From positions 620,001-684,000 of the forward strand of contig CAWBQT010000003.1 in the NCBI GenBank assembly GCA_963790875.1: a stretch of DNA of 64,000 bases, in the 5' to 3' direction. The notes beneath the pieces were generated by a model. That model did no database searches. It was given only the letters and a program-made list of their open reading frames with translations, and had not been told where the DNA came from. Made by a program: the position numbers and the translations under genes. Positions 33,923-42,714 of the stretch are shown one piece after another. Positions within the stretch are counted from its first letter, which is position 1, and each line of letters starts with the position of its first letter. This stretch comes from AP-15 sp963790875. Lineage in GTDB: Bacteria > Pseudomonadota > Alphaproteobacteria > ATCC43930 > CGMCC-115725.

Positions 33923-35125
33923 TCATCCGCCGTCACGGCTCAGCAGCATGCGGCCATAGGGCGCCAGACCGACCTGGCGGCTGGCGGCGGTATGCGTCAG
34001 GATCGTCATCACGTCGCGCCGGATCGTGCCCAGGTCGTCGCTGTCGTAGACCCAACGGGCACCATCCAATTCGCACAGCCGCTCGAGCGCCCAGCCCACC
34101 TGATGCTGGGCGTAGACCATGTCGCGGCGCGCCCGCAATGCCTCGGCCTCGGTGATCTTGCGGCCCGACGAAACCTCGGCGGTGCTCAATTCGCGCCCGG
34201 TGTGCAACAGCAGGGTCGCGACATCGACCGCGGCGGAGACCTCGCCGATCGCCATCTGCACGACTTCGGACTGCGCCAGCCGGGTCACGCCGCGCGACAC
34301 CCGGCCCGCCAGCCGGCTGCAAGCGACTTCGAGGCCGCGACGGCCGAGCGCGATCGCGACCGGCGGCAATGAATAAGATACGAGATAGCCGCGCGGGGCG
34401 CGCAACACCGGGTATTCGGGATGCACGAGCGCCCCGGGCGGCGTGCCGGCAAACAGGTCGCTGACCATCACCGACCGATGCTCGGGAACGAACACGTCGT
34501 CGAGGATCAGCGACTTGCTGCCGGTGCCGGCGAGGCCGAGCGTCTGCCAGTCGTCGACGATCTCGACCTCGGCGAGCCGCACCAAGAGATAGGCGATAGA
34601 GCGGGCGTCGCCCGTCTCGCCGAGAAAGGCGCCGATGATCGCCCACTGCGCATAGTCGCAGCCGCTCGAAAAGGTGTAGCGCCCGGAGAGCCGCCAGCCG
34701 CCCGATACCCGCCTAGCGGCGGCGCGCGGCGCCAGCGATGATGACGCGACCGCCTCGGGATCCTCGCCCCAGACATCGGTCTGCGCCTGCTCGGGGTATT
34801 GGGCGATGATCCATTGGTGCTCGGCCAACACCGCATAGACCCAGCCGGACGAGGCGCAGCCATGGGTCAGCTCTTCGACGATGCGCGAGAACAGGCTGAA
34901 CCGGCCCTCCATACCGCCGAAGCGCCGCGGTTGCAAAATCCGCAGGATGCCGGCCGCGCGGTACTCGGCGATCGTCTCCGCCGGCAGCCGCCGGGCCGCG
35001 GTTGCCGCCGGCGCGCGTTCGGCAAGGCGCGGGATCAGCGCTCGCGCCCGTTCCAGCAGCGCGCGCTCCTCCTGCGTCAGTGTGCTGTCATCGCCGGAGA
35101 TGGAATTGGAGCCGCAGAACGTCAT
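33923..35125 (-). CDS. Acyl-CoA dehydrogenase-fold flavoprotein (group D monooxygenase-like)
   Basis: This about 400-aa protein has the acyl-CoA dehydrogenase fold: an N-terminal helical domain (LPAETIAEYRAAGILRILQPRRFGG), a central beta domain with GGWRLSGRYTFSSGCDYAQWAIIGAF, and LILDDVFVPEHR before a C-terminal four-helix bundle. The sequence GGWRLSG(R/K)...SG and the lack of the usual catalytic Glu segment recall FMNH2-dependent oxygenases such as HsaA, DszC and other group D hydroxylases. The start is uncertain: I use the ATG at 35125, which begins just before the fold. It is divergent from the esterase at 35291. Confidence 0.85.
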   Translation of the reverse strand: MTFCGSNSISGDDSTLTQEERALLERARALIPRLAERAPAATAARRLPAETIAEYRAAGILRILQPRRFGGMEGRFSLFSRIVEELTHGCASSGWVYAVLAEHQWIIAQYPEQAQTDVWGEDPEAVASSSLAPRAAARRVSGGWRLSGRYTFSSGCDYAQWAIIGAFLGETGDARSIAYLLVRLAEVEIVDDWQTLGLAGTGSKSLILDDVFVPEHRSVMVSDLFAGTPPGALVHPEYPVLRAPRGYLVSYSLPPVAIALGRRGLEVACSRLAGRVSRGVTRLAQSEVVQMAIGEVSAAVDVATLLLHTGRELSTAEVSSGRKITEAEALRARRDMVYAQHQVGWALERLCELDGARWVYDSDDLGTIRRDVMTILTHTAASRQVGLAPYGRMLLSRDGG

Positions 35126-35290
35126 CCCTCGGCCATCCGATACGCGGTCTCCGTCGCCAGCCAATGATCCATCGCCGTCGACAGCCTGCGTCGGAGGTGC
35201 GGGCCGAGCAAGGGTTTTCGCTGTATTCTCCCCAATCGACGCGGAGCCCGGACCGGCGGCGGCGACGGCTGAGCAGAAGGGAGAACGGCG

Positions 35291-36244
35291 ATGAACGACA
35301 CGGCACCGTGGATCGATCCGGAACTGGTGGCGGCGGGGCGGCTGTTGCAGGAGCGCGGCCTGGTGGCGCCCGATCGCACCAAGGTGCCGCTTGCCGAGGT
35401 GCGCGCGGCGCAGGACCGGATCGGCGCGTTTCTCGGCGAGGGTTCGGCGCCGTTGCGACAGGAGCGCGACCTGTCGCTGCCCGGACCGCACGGACAGGTG
35501 CCGTGCCGGCTCTATCTGCCCGACGACGCCACGCGGCCGCCCTTGCTCGTCTACGCGCATGGCGGCGGCTTCATGCAGGGCAGCCTGCCCTCCTGGGACG
35601 CGACGCTGCGCGAACTGGTACGCCAGTCGCGGGTGGCGGTTCTGTCGGTCGACTACAAATTATCGCCCGAACATCGCTTTCCGAAGGCCTTCGACGAGAT
35701 GGTCGCAATGACCCGCCTCGCCGCGCGCGAAGGCGCCGGGCTCGGCGTCGACCCGACACGGGTCGCGGTCGGCGGCGATTCGGCCGGCGGCAACCTGGCA
35801 CTCGCCGCGGCCATCGCGTCGCGCGACGAGGGGCTCGCGGCGCTGCGCTTCATGCTCTTGATCTACGGCGTCTATTCGACGGACAGCGAAAGCCCGTCAT
35901 GGCAGCGTTTCGGTCAGGGCGCCGGCCTGTCGCAGACGCAGATGCGCTGGATCTGGGAAATCTATCTCGAGAAACCGGAACAGCAAGGCGACTGGCGCGC
36001 GGCGCCGATCCTCGGCAACCTCTCCGGATTGCCGCCGGCCCACCTGATCGTCGGCAGCCTCGATCCGCTGCTCGACGACAGCCATCGCCTGTCGGCGGCT
36101 CTGAAGATGGCCGGCGTACCGCACAGGCTCGAGGTCTATGACGGCATCAACCACGGCTTCATCCGCTACGGGAGACTGATCGGTACCGCGCGGCGCGCAC
36201 TCGCCGATTGCGCTGCGGCCCTGCATCAAGCTTTCGCCGCTTGA
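35291..36244 (+). CDS. HSL-family (class IV) esterase
   Basis: This 317-aa protein has oxyanion HGGG (90-93), DYKLSPEHRFPKAFDE, nucleophile elbow GGDSAGG with Ser164, acid Asp in GSLDPLLDDS near 260, and base His in GINHGFIR near 290. It is a cytoplasmic carboxylesterase of hormone-sensitive-lipase type. GAGAA lies close upstream of the ATG. It diverges from the acyl-CoA-dehydrogenase-like flavoprotein and may act in the same pathway, for example on ester intermediates. Substrate unknown. Confidence 0.92.
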   Translation: MNDTAPWIDPELVAAGRLLQERGLVAPDRTKVPLAEVRAAQDRIGAFLGEGSAPLRQERDLSLPGPHGQVPCRLYLPDDATRPPLLVYAHGGGFMQGSLPSWDATLRELVRQSRVAVLSVDYKLSPEHRFPKAFDEMVAMTRLAAREGAGLGVDPTRVAVGGDSAGGNLALAAAIASRDEGLAALRFMLLIYGVYSTDSESPSWQRFGQGAGLSQTQMRWIWEIYLEKPEQQGDWRAAPILGNLSGLPPAHLIVGSLDPLLDDSHRLSAALKMAGVPHRLEVYDGINHGFIRYGRLIGTARRALADCAAALHQAFAA

Positions 36245-36263
36245 GGAGCGCGTCTCGACATCG

Positions 36264-38111
36264 CTAAAGGCCGCCGCCCGCTTTCCGGGTTCGCGAATGA
36301 CGATCGCCGCCTGCGGCGCGCTGCGCCGCCGGTCCCTGGCTGCGCGTCAAATTGAACGCGGTGTTGACCAGCGCCACGTGTGAAAACGCCTGCGGAAAAT
36401 TGCCGAGCTGGCGCTTGGCTCGCGGATCATATTCCTCGGCAAGGAGGCCGACATCGTTGGACAGTGCGACGAGCCGCCGGAACAGCGCGTCGGCCTCGGC
36501 GACGCGGCCCTGCAGGACGAGATTGTCGGCAAGCCAAAAGCTGCACGGCAAGAAGGCGCCTTCGCCGGGCGGCAAACCGTCGATACCGCGGGCCGTATCG
36601 TAGCGCAGGACGAATCCGTCGGCGACGAGGTGCCGCTCGATCGCCCCGACTGTGCCCGTCATCCGCGGATCGTCCGGCGGCAGGAAGCCGACCAACGGCA
36701 ACAACAGCACGCTCGCATCGAGCGCCTTCGAGCCATAAGCCTGGACAAAGGCGCCGAGTTCGCGATCGAACGCCTTCTCGCAGACGTCGGCGTGGATCGC
36801 GTCGCGCAATCGGCGCCAGCGCTCGGCCATGTCGCCGCCGCTGCCGCGCTCGACGAGCTTGACGGCGCGGTCGAAGGCGGCCCAGGCCAGAACCTTCGAA
36901 TGCGTGAAGTGCTGCGGCGGCCCGCGCACCTCCCAGATCCCCTCGTCCGGCAGGTCCCAGATCGAGGCCAGATGATCCAGCAGCGCGCGCCCGATCGCGT
37001 TGCCGCGCGGCACCGACGGCAGGCCGTGGGAGTAGGCGAGATAGAGCGCGTCGACGACCTCGCCATAGATGTCGAGCTGCGTCTGGTCGACGGCGGCGTT
37101 GCCGACCCGCACCGGCCGAGATCCTTCATAGCCGGGCAGCCACGGCACCTCCCATTCGTTCAACCGCCGCTCGCCGCCAATGCCGTAGATGACTTGCAGC
37201 TGATCGGGGCTGCCGGCGACGGCGCGGAACAGCCAGTCGCGCCAGGCCCGCGCTTCCTCGTAATAGCCGGCATGCATCAACGCCAGCAGCGTGAAGCTCG
37301 CGTCGCGCAGCCAGCAATAGCGGTAGTCCCAGTTGCGCGGCCCGCCGATCTGCTCCGGAAGCGAGGTCGTCGGCGCGGCGACGATGCCGCCGGTCGGCGC
37401 ATAGGTCAGCCCCTTCAGCACGACGAGCGAGCGCCTGACCGTGTCGGTCCACGGGCCGGCCGATGCGCAGCGGCGCGACCAGCGGCGCCAAAACGTCTCG
37501 GTATCGCGCAGCGCGTGTTCAGGGTCGATCGGTCTCGGCGCCGGCTGATGCGAGGCCGCATGGCTCAACACGAACGGGATTGTCTCACCGGCCCCGACGG
37601 TGAATTCGCCGACCGTCTTGAAGTCCTCGCCGCGCAACGGCACCGGCGTGCGCAATACCGCCATCTCCGGTCCGGCCACCGCCGACACGCCGCCGCCGGC
37701 CGGCAGCTGCTCGACCCAGGGCACGGCGCTGCCGTAGGCGAAGCGCAGGATGAACTCGGTGCGCATCGCCACCTGACCGCGCAGCCCGCGCACCAGCCGG
37801 ACGAGGTGCGGCGAGGCATGCTGCGGACGCATGAAGTCGACGAGTTCGACGGCACCCCCCGCCGTCTCGAATTGCGTGGCGAGAACGAGCGACCCGTCGA
37901 GATAATGCCGCGTGGTCCGCGTGGCGGGGTCTTGCGGGGCCACCAGCCAGCGGCCGTGGTCTGCTGGTTCACCGAGCAAGGCGGCAAAGCAGGAATCCGA
38001 ATCGAAGCGCGGCAGACATAGCCAGTCGATCGATCCGTCGCGCCCGACCAGCGCCGCGGTCATGCAATCGCCAATCAGCGCATAATCCTCTATCCGTTGG
38101 CGCGGCGCCAT
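36264..38111 (-). CDS. GH15 family glucoamylase/trehalase-like protein
   Basis: This 615-aa protein is a bacterial glycoside hydrolase family 15 enzyme: N-terminal beta-sandwich start RIEDYALIGDCMTAALVGRDGSIDWLCLPRFDS, then an (alpha/alpha)6 barrel with NWDYRYCWLRDASFTLLAL, a general-acid Glu in PDEGIWEVRG near residue 388, and a second Glu in EEYDPRAKRQLGNFPQAFSH near 558. It would cleave alpha-1,4-glucans or trehalose. It starts at 38111, where GGAGGTGGAG precedes the ATG. There is no signal peptide. A dyad lies in its upstream region, shared with the divergent MlaC-like gene. Confidence 0.93.
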   Translation of the reverse strand: MAPRQRIEDYALIGDCMTAALVGRDGSIDWLCLPRFDSDSCFAALLGEPADHGRWLVAPQDPATRTTRHYLDGSLVLATQFETAGGAVELVDFMRPQHASPHLVRLVRGLRGQVAMRTEFILRFAYGSAVPWVEQLPAGGGVSAVAGPEMAVLRTPVPLRGEDFKTVGEFTVGAGETIPFVLSHAASHQPAPRPIDPEHALRDTETFWRRWSRRCASAGPWTDTVRRSLVVLKGLTYAPTGGIVAAPTTSLPEQIGGPRNWDYRYCWLRDASFTLLALMHAGYYEEARAWRDWLFRAVAGSPDQLQVIYGIGGERRLNEWEVPWLPGYEGSRPVRVGNAAVDQTQLDIYGEVVDALYLAYSHGLPSVPRGNAIGRALLDHLASIWDLPDEGIWEVRGPPQHFTHSKVLAWAAFDRAVKLVERGSGGDMAERWRRLRDAIHADVCEKAFDRELGAFVQAYGSKALDASVLLLPLVGFLPPDDPRMTGTVGAIERHLVADGFVLRYDTARGIDGLPPGEGAFLPCSFWLADNLVLQGRVAEADALFRRLVALSNDVGLLAEEYDPRAKRQLGNFPQAFSHVALVNTAFNLTRSQGPAAQRAAGGDRHSRTRKAGGGL

Positions 38112-38142
38112 CTCTCCACCTCCGGCGGACAACAAAGCGGCC

Positions 38143-38179
38143 CACTGTTATCAATAGCCCGCTGTTATCAATAACAGTG
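38143..38179. promoter_or_regulatory. Operator-like dyad and direct repeats between divergent genes
   Basis: CTGTTATCAATA occurs twice, at 38145-38156 and 38162-38173, and CACTGTTAT at 38143-38151 is inverted as ATAACAGTG at 38171-38179. The inner TGTTATCAATAACA is a near-perfect dyad. It lies 30-70 bp upstream of the GH15 gene and about 260 bp before the MlaC-like gene. The layout suits a regulator binding two adjacent sites; the regulator is unknown. Confidence 0.55.
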
Positions 38180-38437
38180 TTGTCGGCCGGGGTGTTGCGC
38201 GGCAATTTCCGACTTCGCTCGCGAGACGCTGCGGGGCTTCGGAAAAGCCGAGCGGGGAGATCTCGCGGGTACCGTCTGCGCATTCGGCGCGCGGGCTTGC
38301 CGGAACCGGCGCGACACCTTACCTGCTCTCTCGCGAGGCGCCCGCCGTGCCTAGCGGCGGGACGGGGTGCGGCACGGCGAGGGATCTGCCCATAGCGGGC
38401 AAGCGGAAGAGCGAAAAAGCACCAGGAGATTGGAGTA

Positions 38438-39088
38438 ATGCGTTTGATGCGGCGACGGCCCGGTTGGACCAGAAAAATCGCCGGTCTATGCCTCGCCCTG
38501 GCTTGCGTGATCGCGCCGTTCGCCGCGGCTGGCTCCGCCTCTGCCGCGAGCCCGCAAGAGACGATCCGCAACTTTTATGCGGTCTTGCTGACGACGATGA
38601 AAGAGGGGTCGAGATTGGGCGAGAGCGGGCGCTATGCGATGCTGGCGCCGGTCGTGCGGCAGGACTTCGACGTGCCATTCATGACGCGGCTCGCCGTCGG
38701 TCCCGATTGGAGCGGTTTGACGCCGAGCCAGCAGCAACAGGTGACGGCCGCGTTCGGCCGCTATGTCGCAGCGACCTATGCCGACCGGTTCGACAGCTAT
38801 GCCGGCGAGGAACTGCAGGTCGGCGGGGCACAGCCATTTGCCGGCGGCTTCGTCGTCGACACCAAGATCGTCAAACCGACCGGCGACCCGGTGACGATCA
38901 ACTACCTGGTGCGCGAGGATGGCGGCACTTGGCAGATCGCCGATGTCTATCTAGACGGCACGATCAGCCAGCTGGCGACGCAGCGCTCGGAATTCCAATC
39001 GATCCTGCGACGCGAGGGCGTCGACGGCCTAATCGGGGCATTGAACAAGAAGGTCGATCTCCTGACGCGCAGAGCCGATAATTCCTAG
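38438..39088 (+). CDS. MlaC/Ttg2D-family exported protein (HpnM-like)
   Basis: The 216-aa protein has a signal peptide (RKIAGLCLALACVIAPFAAAGSASA) and a mature domain of the toluene-tolerance/MlaC family: SPQETIRNFYAVLLTTMK, FMTRLAVGPDWSGLTPSQQQQVTAAFGRYVAATYA, then a beta layer ending DVYLDGTISQLATQRSEF. MlaC is a periplasmic carrier of phospholipids between membranes; HpnM relatives occur beside hopanoid genes. No Mla or hopanoid genes are in the window, so the exact role is open. It starts with ATG at 38438 after AGGAG. Confidence 0.9.
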   Translation: MRLMRRRPGWTRKIAGLCLALACVIAPFAAAGSASAASPQETIRNFYAVLLTTMKEGSRLGESGRYAMLAPVVRQDFDVPFMTRLAVGPDWSGLTPSQQQQVTAAFGRYVAATYADRFDSYAGEELQVGGAQPFAGGFVVDTKIVKPTGDPVTINYLVREDGGTWQIADVYLDGTISQLATQRSEFQSILRREGVDGLIGALNKKVDLLTRRADNS

Positions 39089-39097
39089 CCTGCGACC

Positions 39098-42000
39098 TCA
39101 CCCTCCGGCCATCGCGGGTCCTGCACGGCCGCCCCCCAGGGCGGGCGTTCCCGGGGTGGGGAGAGGTGGCGGCGGCGACGCCGGGCTGGCGTCCTTGGCG
39201 ACGCGCGGCTCGAATAAGGGCTGCAGCTGCGGCTCGATCGCCTTCAACAGCTGCACCGCGAGCGCGCTGCTGAAATCGTAGCGGATCGCGGCAGCGCCCG
39301 GGACGTAGGCGGTGATCGTGCCGAAGAAGCGGTTGCCGATGAAGAATGCAAAAGTCGCGGTGCGGTCGACGACGCGCTGCCCGATCAGACGGCCGCCGGC
39401 GCCGAAGGTGCTGTAGCGATTGTCGCCAGTCCCCGTTTTGCCGCCAACCGGGATCGGGCTGCCGTCGGCGGCGTGAAAGGCGCCGGCCACGCGTTTGCCG
39501 GTGCCGTCGGCGACCACGGCCAGCATCGCTCGACGCACCGTCGCGGCGACTTCCGGCGCCAGCACCTGTCGTCCCCCGGAACCGACCGACATGTCGGTTT
39601 CATAAGGCGTGCCGGCGGCAAAGCGCAGCCGCTGCAGATCTGCGGTCGGCCGGCGAATGCCGCCGTTGATAATGATGCCGACCAGCTTGGCGAGGGCCGC
39701 CGGCCGGTCGCCCGAACTGCCGATCGCGGTGCCGTCGGACGGCACCAGCTGGGCAAACGGATAATCCTGGCGCCGCCAATCCTGCAGAATTCGGTCGAAG
39801 GCCTGCTGTTCGAGCAGGATGCGGATGCGCAAATTCTGCTGGAACGGGCCGCGGCTGTCGAACAGCCAAGCATAGACCCGCTGCCTCTCGCCGGCGCTCG
39901 CTGCCAGCATCTCGGCCCGCGTCGCATTCGGGTGATCCTGCAGATAAGAGACGAGCCACAATTCGAGTGGATGAATGCCGGCGATATAGCCGCGGTCGCG
40001 CAGCGATACCTCGCGCGGGCTGGTTTCCCGATAGAGGTCCCAGAGCCTGGCGTCGTCGATCCGTTCATGCGGCAGCGCCTCGGCAAGGAAGGCACCGAGC
40101 GCAGCGCGGTCCGCGCCGGGCCGCAAGCTGCGATAGATGGCCGCGAGCCGGCTCGAGTTCGGGCCGCGTTCGGCTGGCGAGCATGACCAGCGCCTGCTGC
40201 GGCGTCAGGCCGTGATAGTCACGCCAGAAGCGGTCGAGATAGCGTTTGCCTTCCTGATCGGCGAAGCGGCGCAGATAGACCATGCGCTGTGGATCGTCGC
40301 GATCATGCAAGAGTTGGCTGAGCTGCGTTCCGTCCTGTGCAATTTCGTAGCTGACGATGTCGCGCATCAGCCGGACGAAAGCGTTGTTGATGGAGTTGGC
40401 GAAGGCGGCTTCGACGGTTGGCCGCTCGTGGTCTTCCCATTTCTCGAAATTGGCGAAGCTTTGCCAGCCGCCGCCGGTGAAATAGGTGCCTGGGCTCGCC
40501 GAATAGCTCCGCTGCATCGCCGCATCGAGCATCGGCTGCAGGTCGCGTTCCTTGGCGTTCGCCAGATAGCCGGCTGCCCATGCGGTCAGCGGGTCGTCCT
40601 TTGCCGCCGCTGCAGTTGCCAGCAGCGCCTGGCGCGGCTGTTGAGCGAGATGACGATGCAAGGCATCGACAATATCGAGATAGGTGATCAGCGTGCGCAG
40701 TTTGGCGGTCGAGCCGAGCTGCAATTTGGCGCCGGAATTGATGTCGAACGGCTCGTTCAGGCTGTCGGCATGAATTCGCAGATAGTTGCGGTCATCGCCG
40801 CGCTCGTAGAGCACGACGCTCCAGGCGAGGCGGGCCGGGCTGGCGCCACTCAGCAGCTGTTTGCCGTACAACCCGAGGGATTTGTCGTAGTCTGGATCGC
40901 CAAGGCGGGACAGCACTTGGCTGATACGATCCTGCACCTCGGTGTCGACGCTCGCATAACCGGCAACGTCCAGCCGATCGAGCGCATAGAGGTCCGGCAG
41001 GTGCAGCAGCCCGACGAGCCGGTCCCGCAGCTGTTCGGTTGCCTTGCTGCCGACATAGGAGATCGTCGGCGGCGGCGGCGGCTTGGTTTGAAATTGCAGC
41101 CTGGCGGTGCTTGCCGCATCGTAGAGCGTCGGGTCGACAATGCCGGCGGCTTCCAGCATACGCAGGTAGCGGTCGGTCAGCGCCTCGAGCGCCCGGCGGT
41201 TTTCGACCAGATAATAATAAGGACGGCGCCCGGCGAGCAGCAGGCTCAGCGCCTGGCGGTAAATCGTCCCTTTGCGGGCGAGTTCAGCTGCATTGGCCGG
41301 CATTGAGGTCAGCACCCGGTTCGCCTCGGCGAGGTCGGTGCCGTACCACAACCACAGCGCTTCCGGGATGCCGAGGACCTCGCCATAGTCCGAGCGCGAG
41401 GCGAGCGGCTCGCAATTGAGATAGGTCGTCACGATCCGCCGGCGCGCCGCCAGCGTATCCGGGCCGTCCCGGTAGGCACGCAGCGAAGCCGTCATCATCT
41501 GACGCAGTTTTTCCCAGACGTCCGGGGTCCGCCCGGCCGGCGAATGCAGGAATTTCTCGGTCTGGGTCGCGAGCGTACTGGCACCGCCCTTGCGCCAATG
41601 CGGGTTGACGAGCCCGGCAAGTCGGCCCGCCGCCGCGAGCATGAAGCGGTCCCAGTCGACCGCCGGATTGAGCCGCGGGTCTCTCGGATCGAGGAGGTCG
41701 CGGTCCTCGCTGAACAACAGGCTGTCGACGACGAGCGGCGGGATCGAGCGGAAATCGGGATATGTGCGCTCGGGATAGCGGGCGCGATAGAGCGGGACGT
41801 CGTGCCGGCCGAACAGCTGCAATCCGGCGCGGGTCTTCTCGCGGTAGATCGCATAACCGCCATCGTCGACAAACCGGTTCAGCGTCGCCGACCATTGCGC
41901 CTGGCGGTCGACGACGAAATCGTCGTCGCGCAGGGCAGCTATGAAGTGCGGCAATTCGGCATAGCCAAGCCGCTCGTCATAGGGACCCGCCGCCGGAAAG

Positions 42001-42251
42001 CGAATGGTTTCACTCGCTCCCGGCCAGACCGCAAAACTCATTTCGCGAGCAAAATCCGAAAAATAGTGCGATTGCAGCAGCGAGGTGCGCATCTCGGCAG
42101 CGACACCCCATGCCAGCAGCAGCACGACGCCCAAAGCCGCCGCCCAGCGCAATACGGCGACGAAGCGCAGAAAAAGCTGGAACCGTCTCTGGCGCCGTCG
42201 CCGCTTCCAGGTCCGGCTGTACGGCATGCGCCCGAGGACCGCAACGACCAT
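39098..42251 (-). CDS. Class A penicillin-binding protein, single frameshift between SxN and KTG
   Basis: One gene spans both minus-strand frames. It has an N-terminal membrane anchor (VAVLRWAAALGVVLLLAWGVA), a GT51 glycosyltransferase domain with SEDRDLLD and KGGASTLATQTEKFLHSPAGR, then a transpeptidase domain with Ser of GSTAKLR near residue 513 (SxxK), SINN near 617, and KTGTGDN near 937. The frame breaks at the GGG run 40161-40163: dropping one base joins ASRTRP to NSSRLAAIYRSLRPGAD. Total length would be about 1050 aa. A sequence error or a real mutation are both possible; as read, the transpeptidase lacks its KTG and is dead. Confidence 0.85.
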
Positions 42252-42456
42252 GGCAACCCCTCGGGCCTCTACAAGCCAAACGCCGGAGAATAGATAATTG
42301 ATCCGGTCGTTAGCCGAAACCGCGACACAAAAATTTCTAGCGGCACCCCACTATAGCCCAACAAAGGTTGACGAATCCGCGTGCGCAGCCGTCAACGCGG
42401 CGTCCGGCTGCGGTTGGACGCGCGCGGGTGCGATGCCGGCGCTAACCGGCTGCGGC

Positions 42457-42705
42457 TCAGCCGCCGCCGATCTTCGGGATCAGGTAGATCTCGCTGTCCG
42501 GACCGAGCGGCGCCAAATAGGCGTCTTGATAGATTTCGCCGTCGATGGCCACCGCCATCCCTTCCTCGACCTGATGGCCAAGTCCGGGGAAACGGCGCTC
42601 CAGTTCGAGGATCAGCCGGCGGAAGTTGTTCGCCTCGACATCGAACTCCGAGGCGCCACCGGTGAACCGTCGCGCCGCCTGACCCGAGATCACGACATGC
42701 GGCAT
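42457..42705 (-). CDS. MoaD/ThiS-family small sulfur carrier
   Basis: The 82-aa protein has the ubiquitin-like beta-grasp pattern of MoaD (VVISGQAARRFTGGASEFDVEANNFRRLILELERRF) and ends in Gly-Gly-Gly (LIPKIGGG), the thiocarboxylate-bearing tail. MoaD proteins carry sulfur for molybdopterin synthesis. It follows the second large subunit of the molybdenum hydroxylase by 9 bp on the same strand, so a dedicated role in cofactor sulfuration or assembly for that enzyme is likely. No MoaE or other cofactor gene lies nearby. Confidence 0.88.
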   Translation of the reverse strand: MPHVVISGQAARRFTGGASEFDVEANNFRRLILELERRFPGLGHQVEEGMAVAIDGEIYQDAYLAPLGPDSEIYLIPKIGGG

Positions 42706-42714
42706 AGGTGCAGC

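Noticed and set aside
36630..38021. 463-codon plus-strand frame opposite the GH15 gene
   Set aside because: Shadow of the real gene; no recognised sequence.
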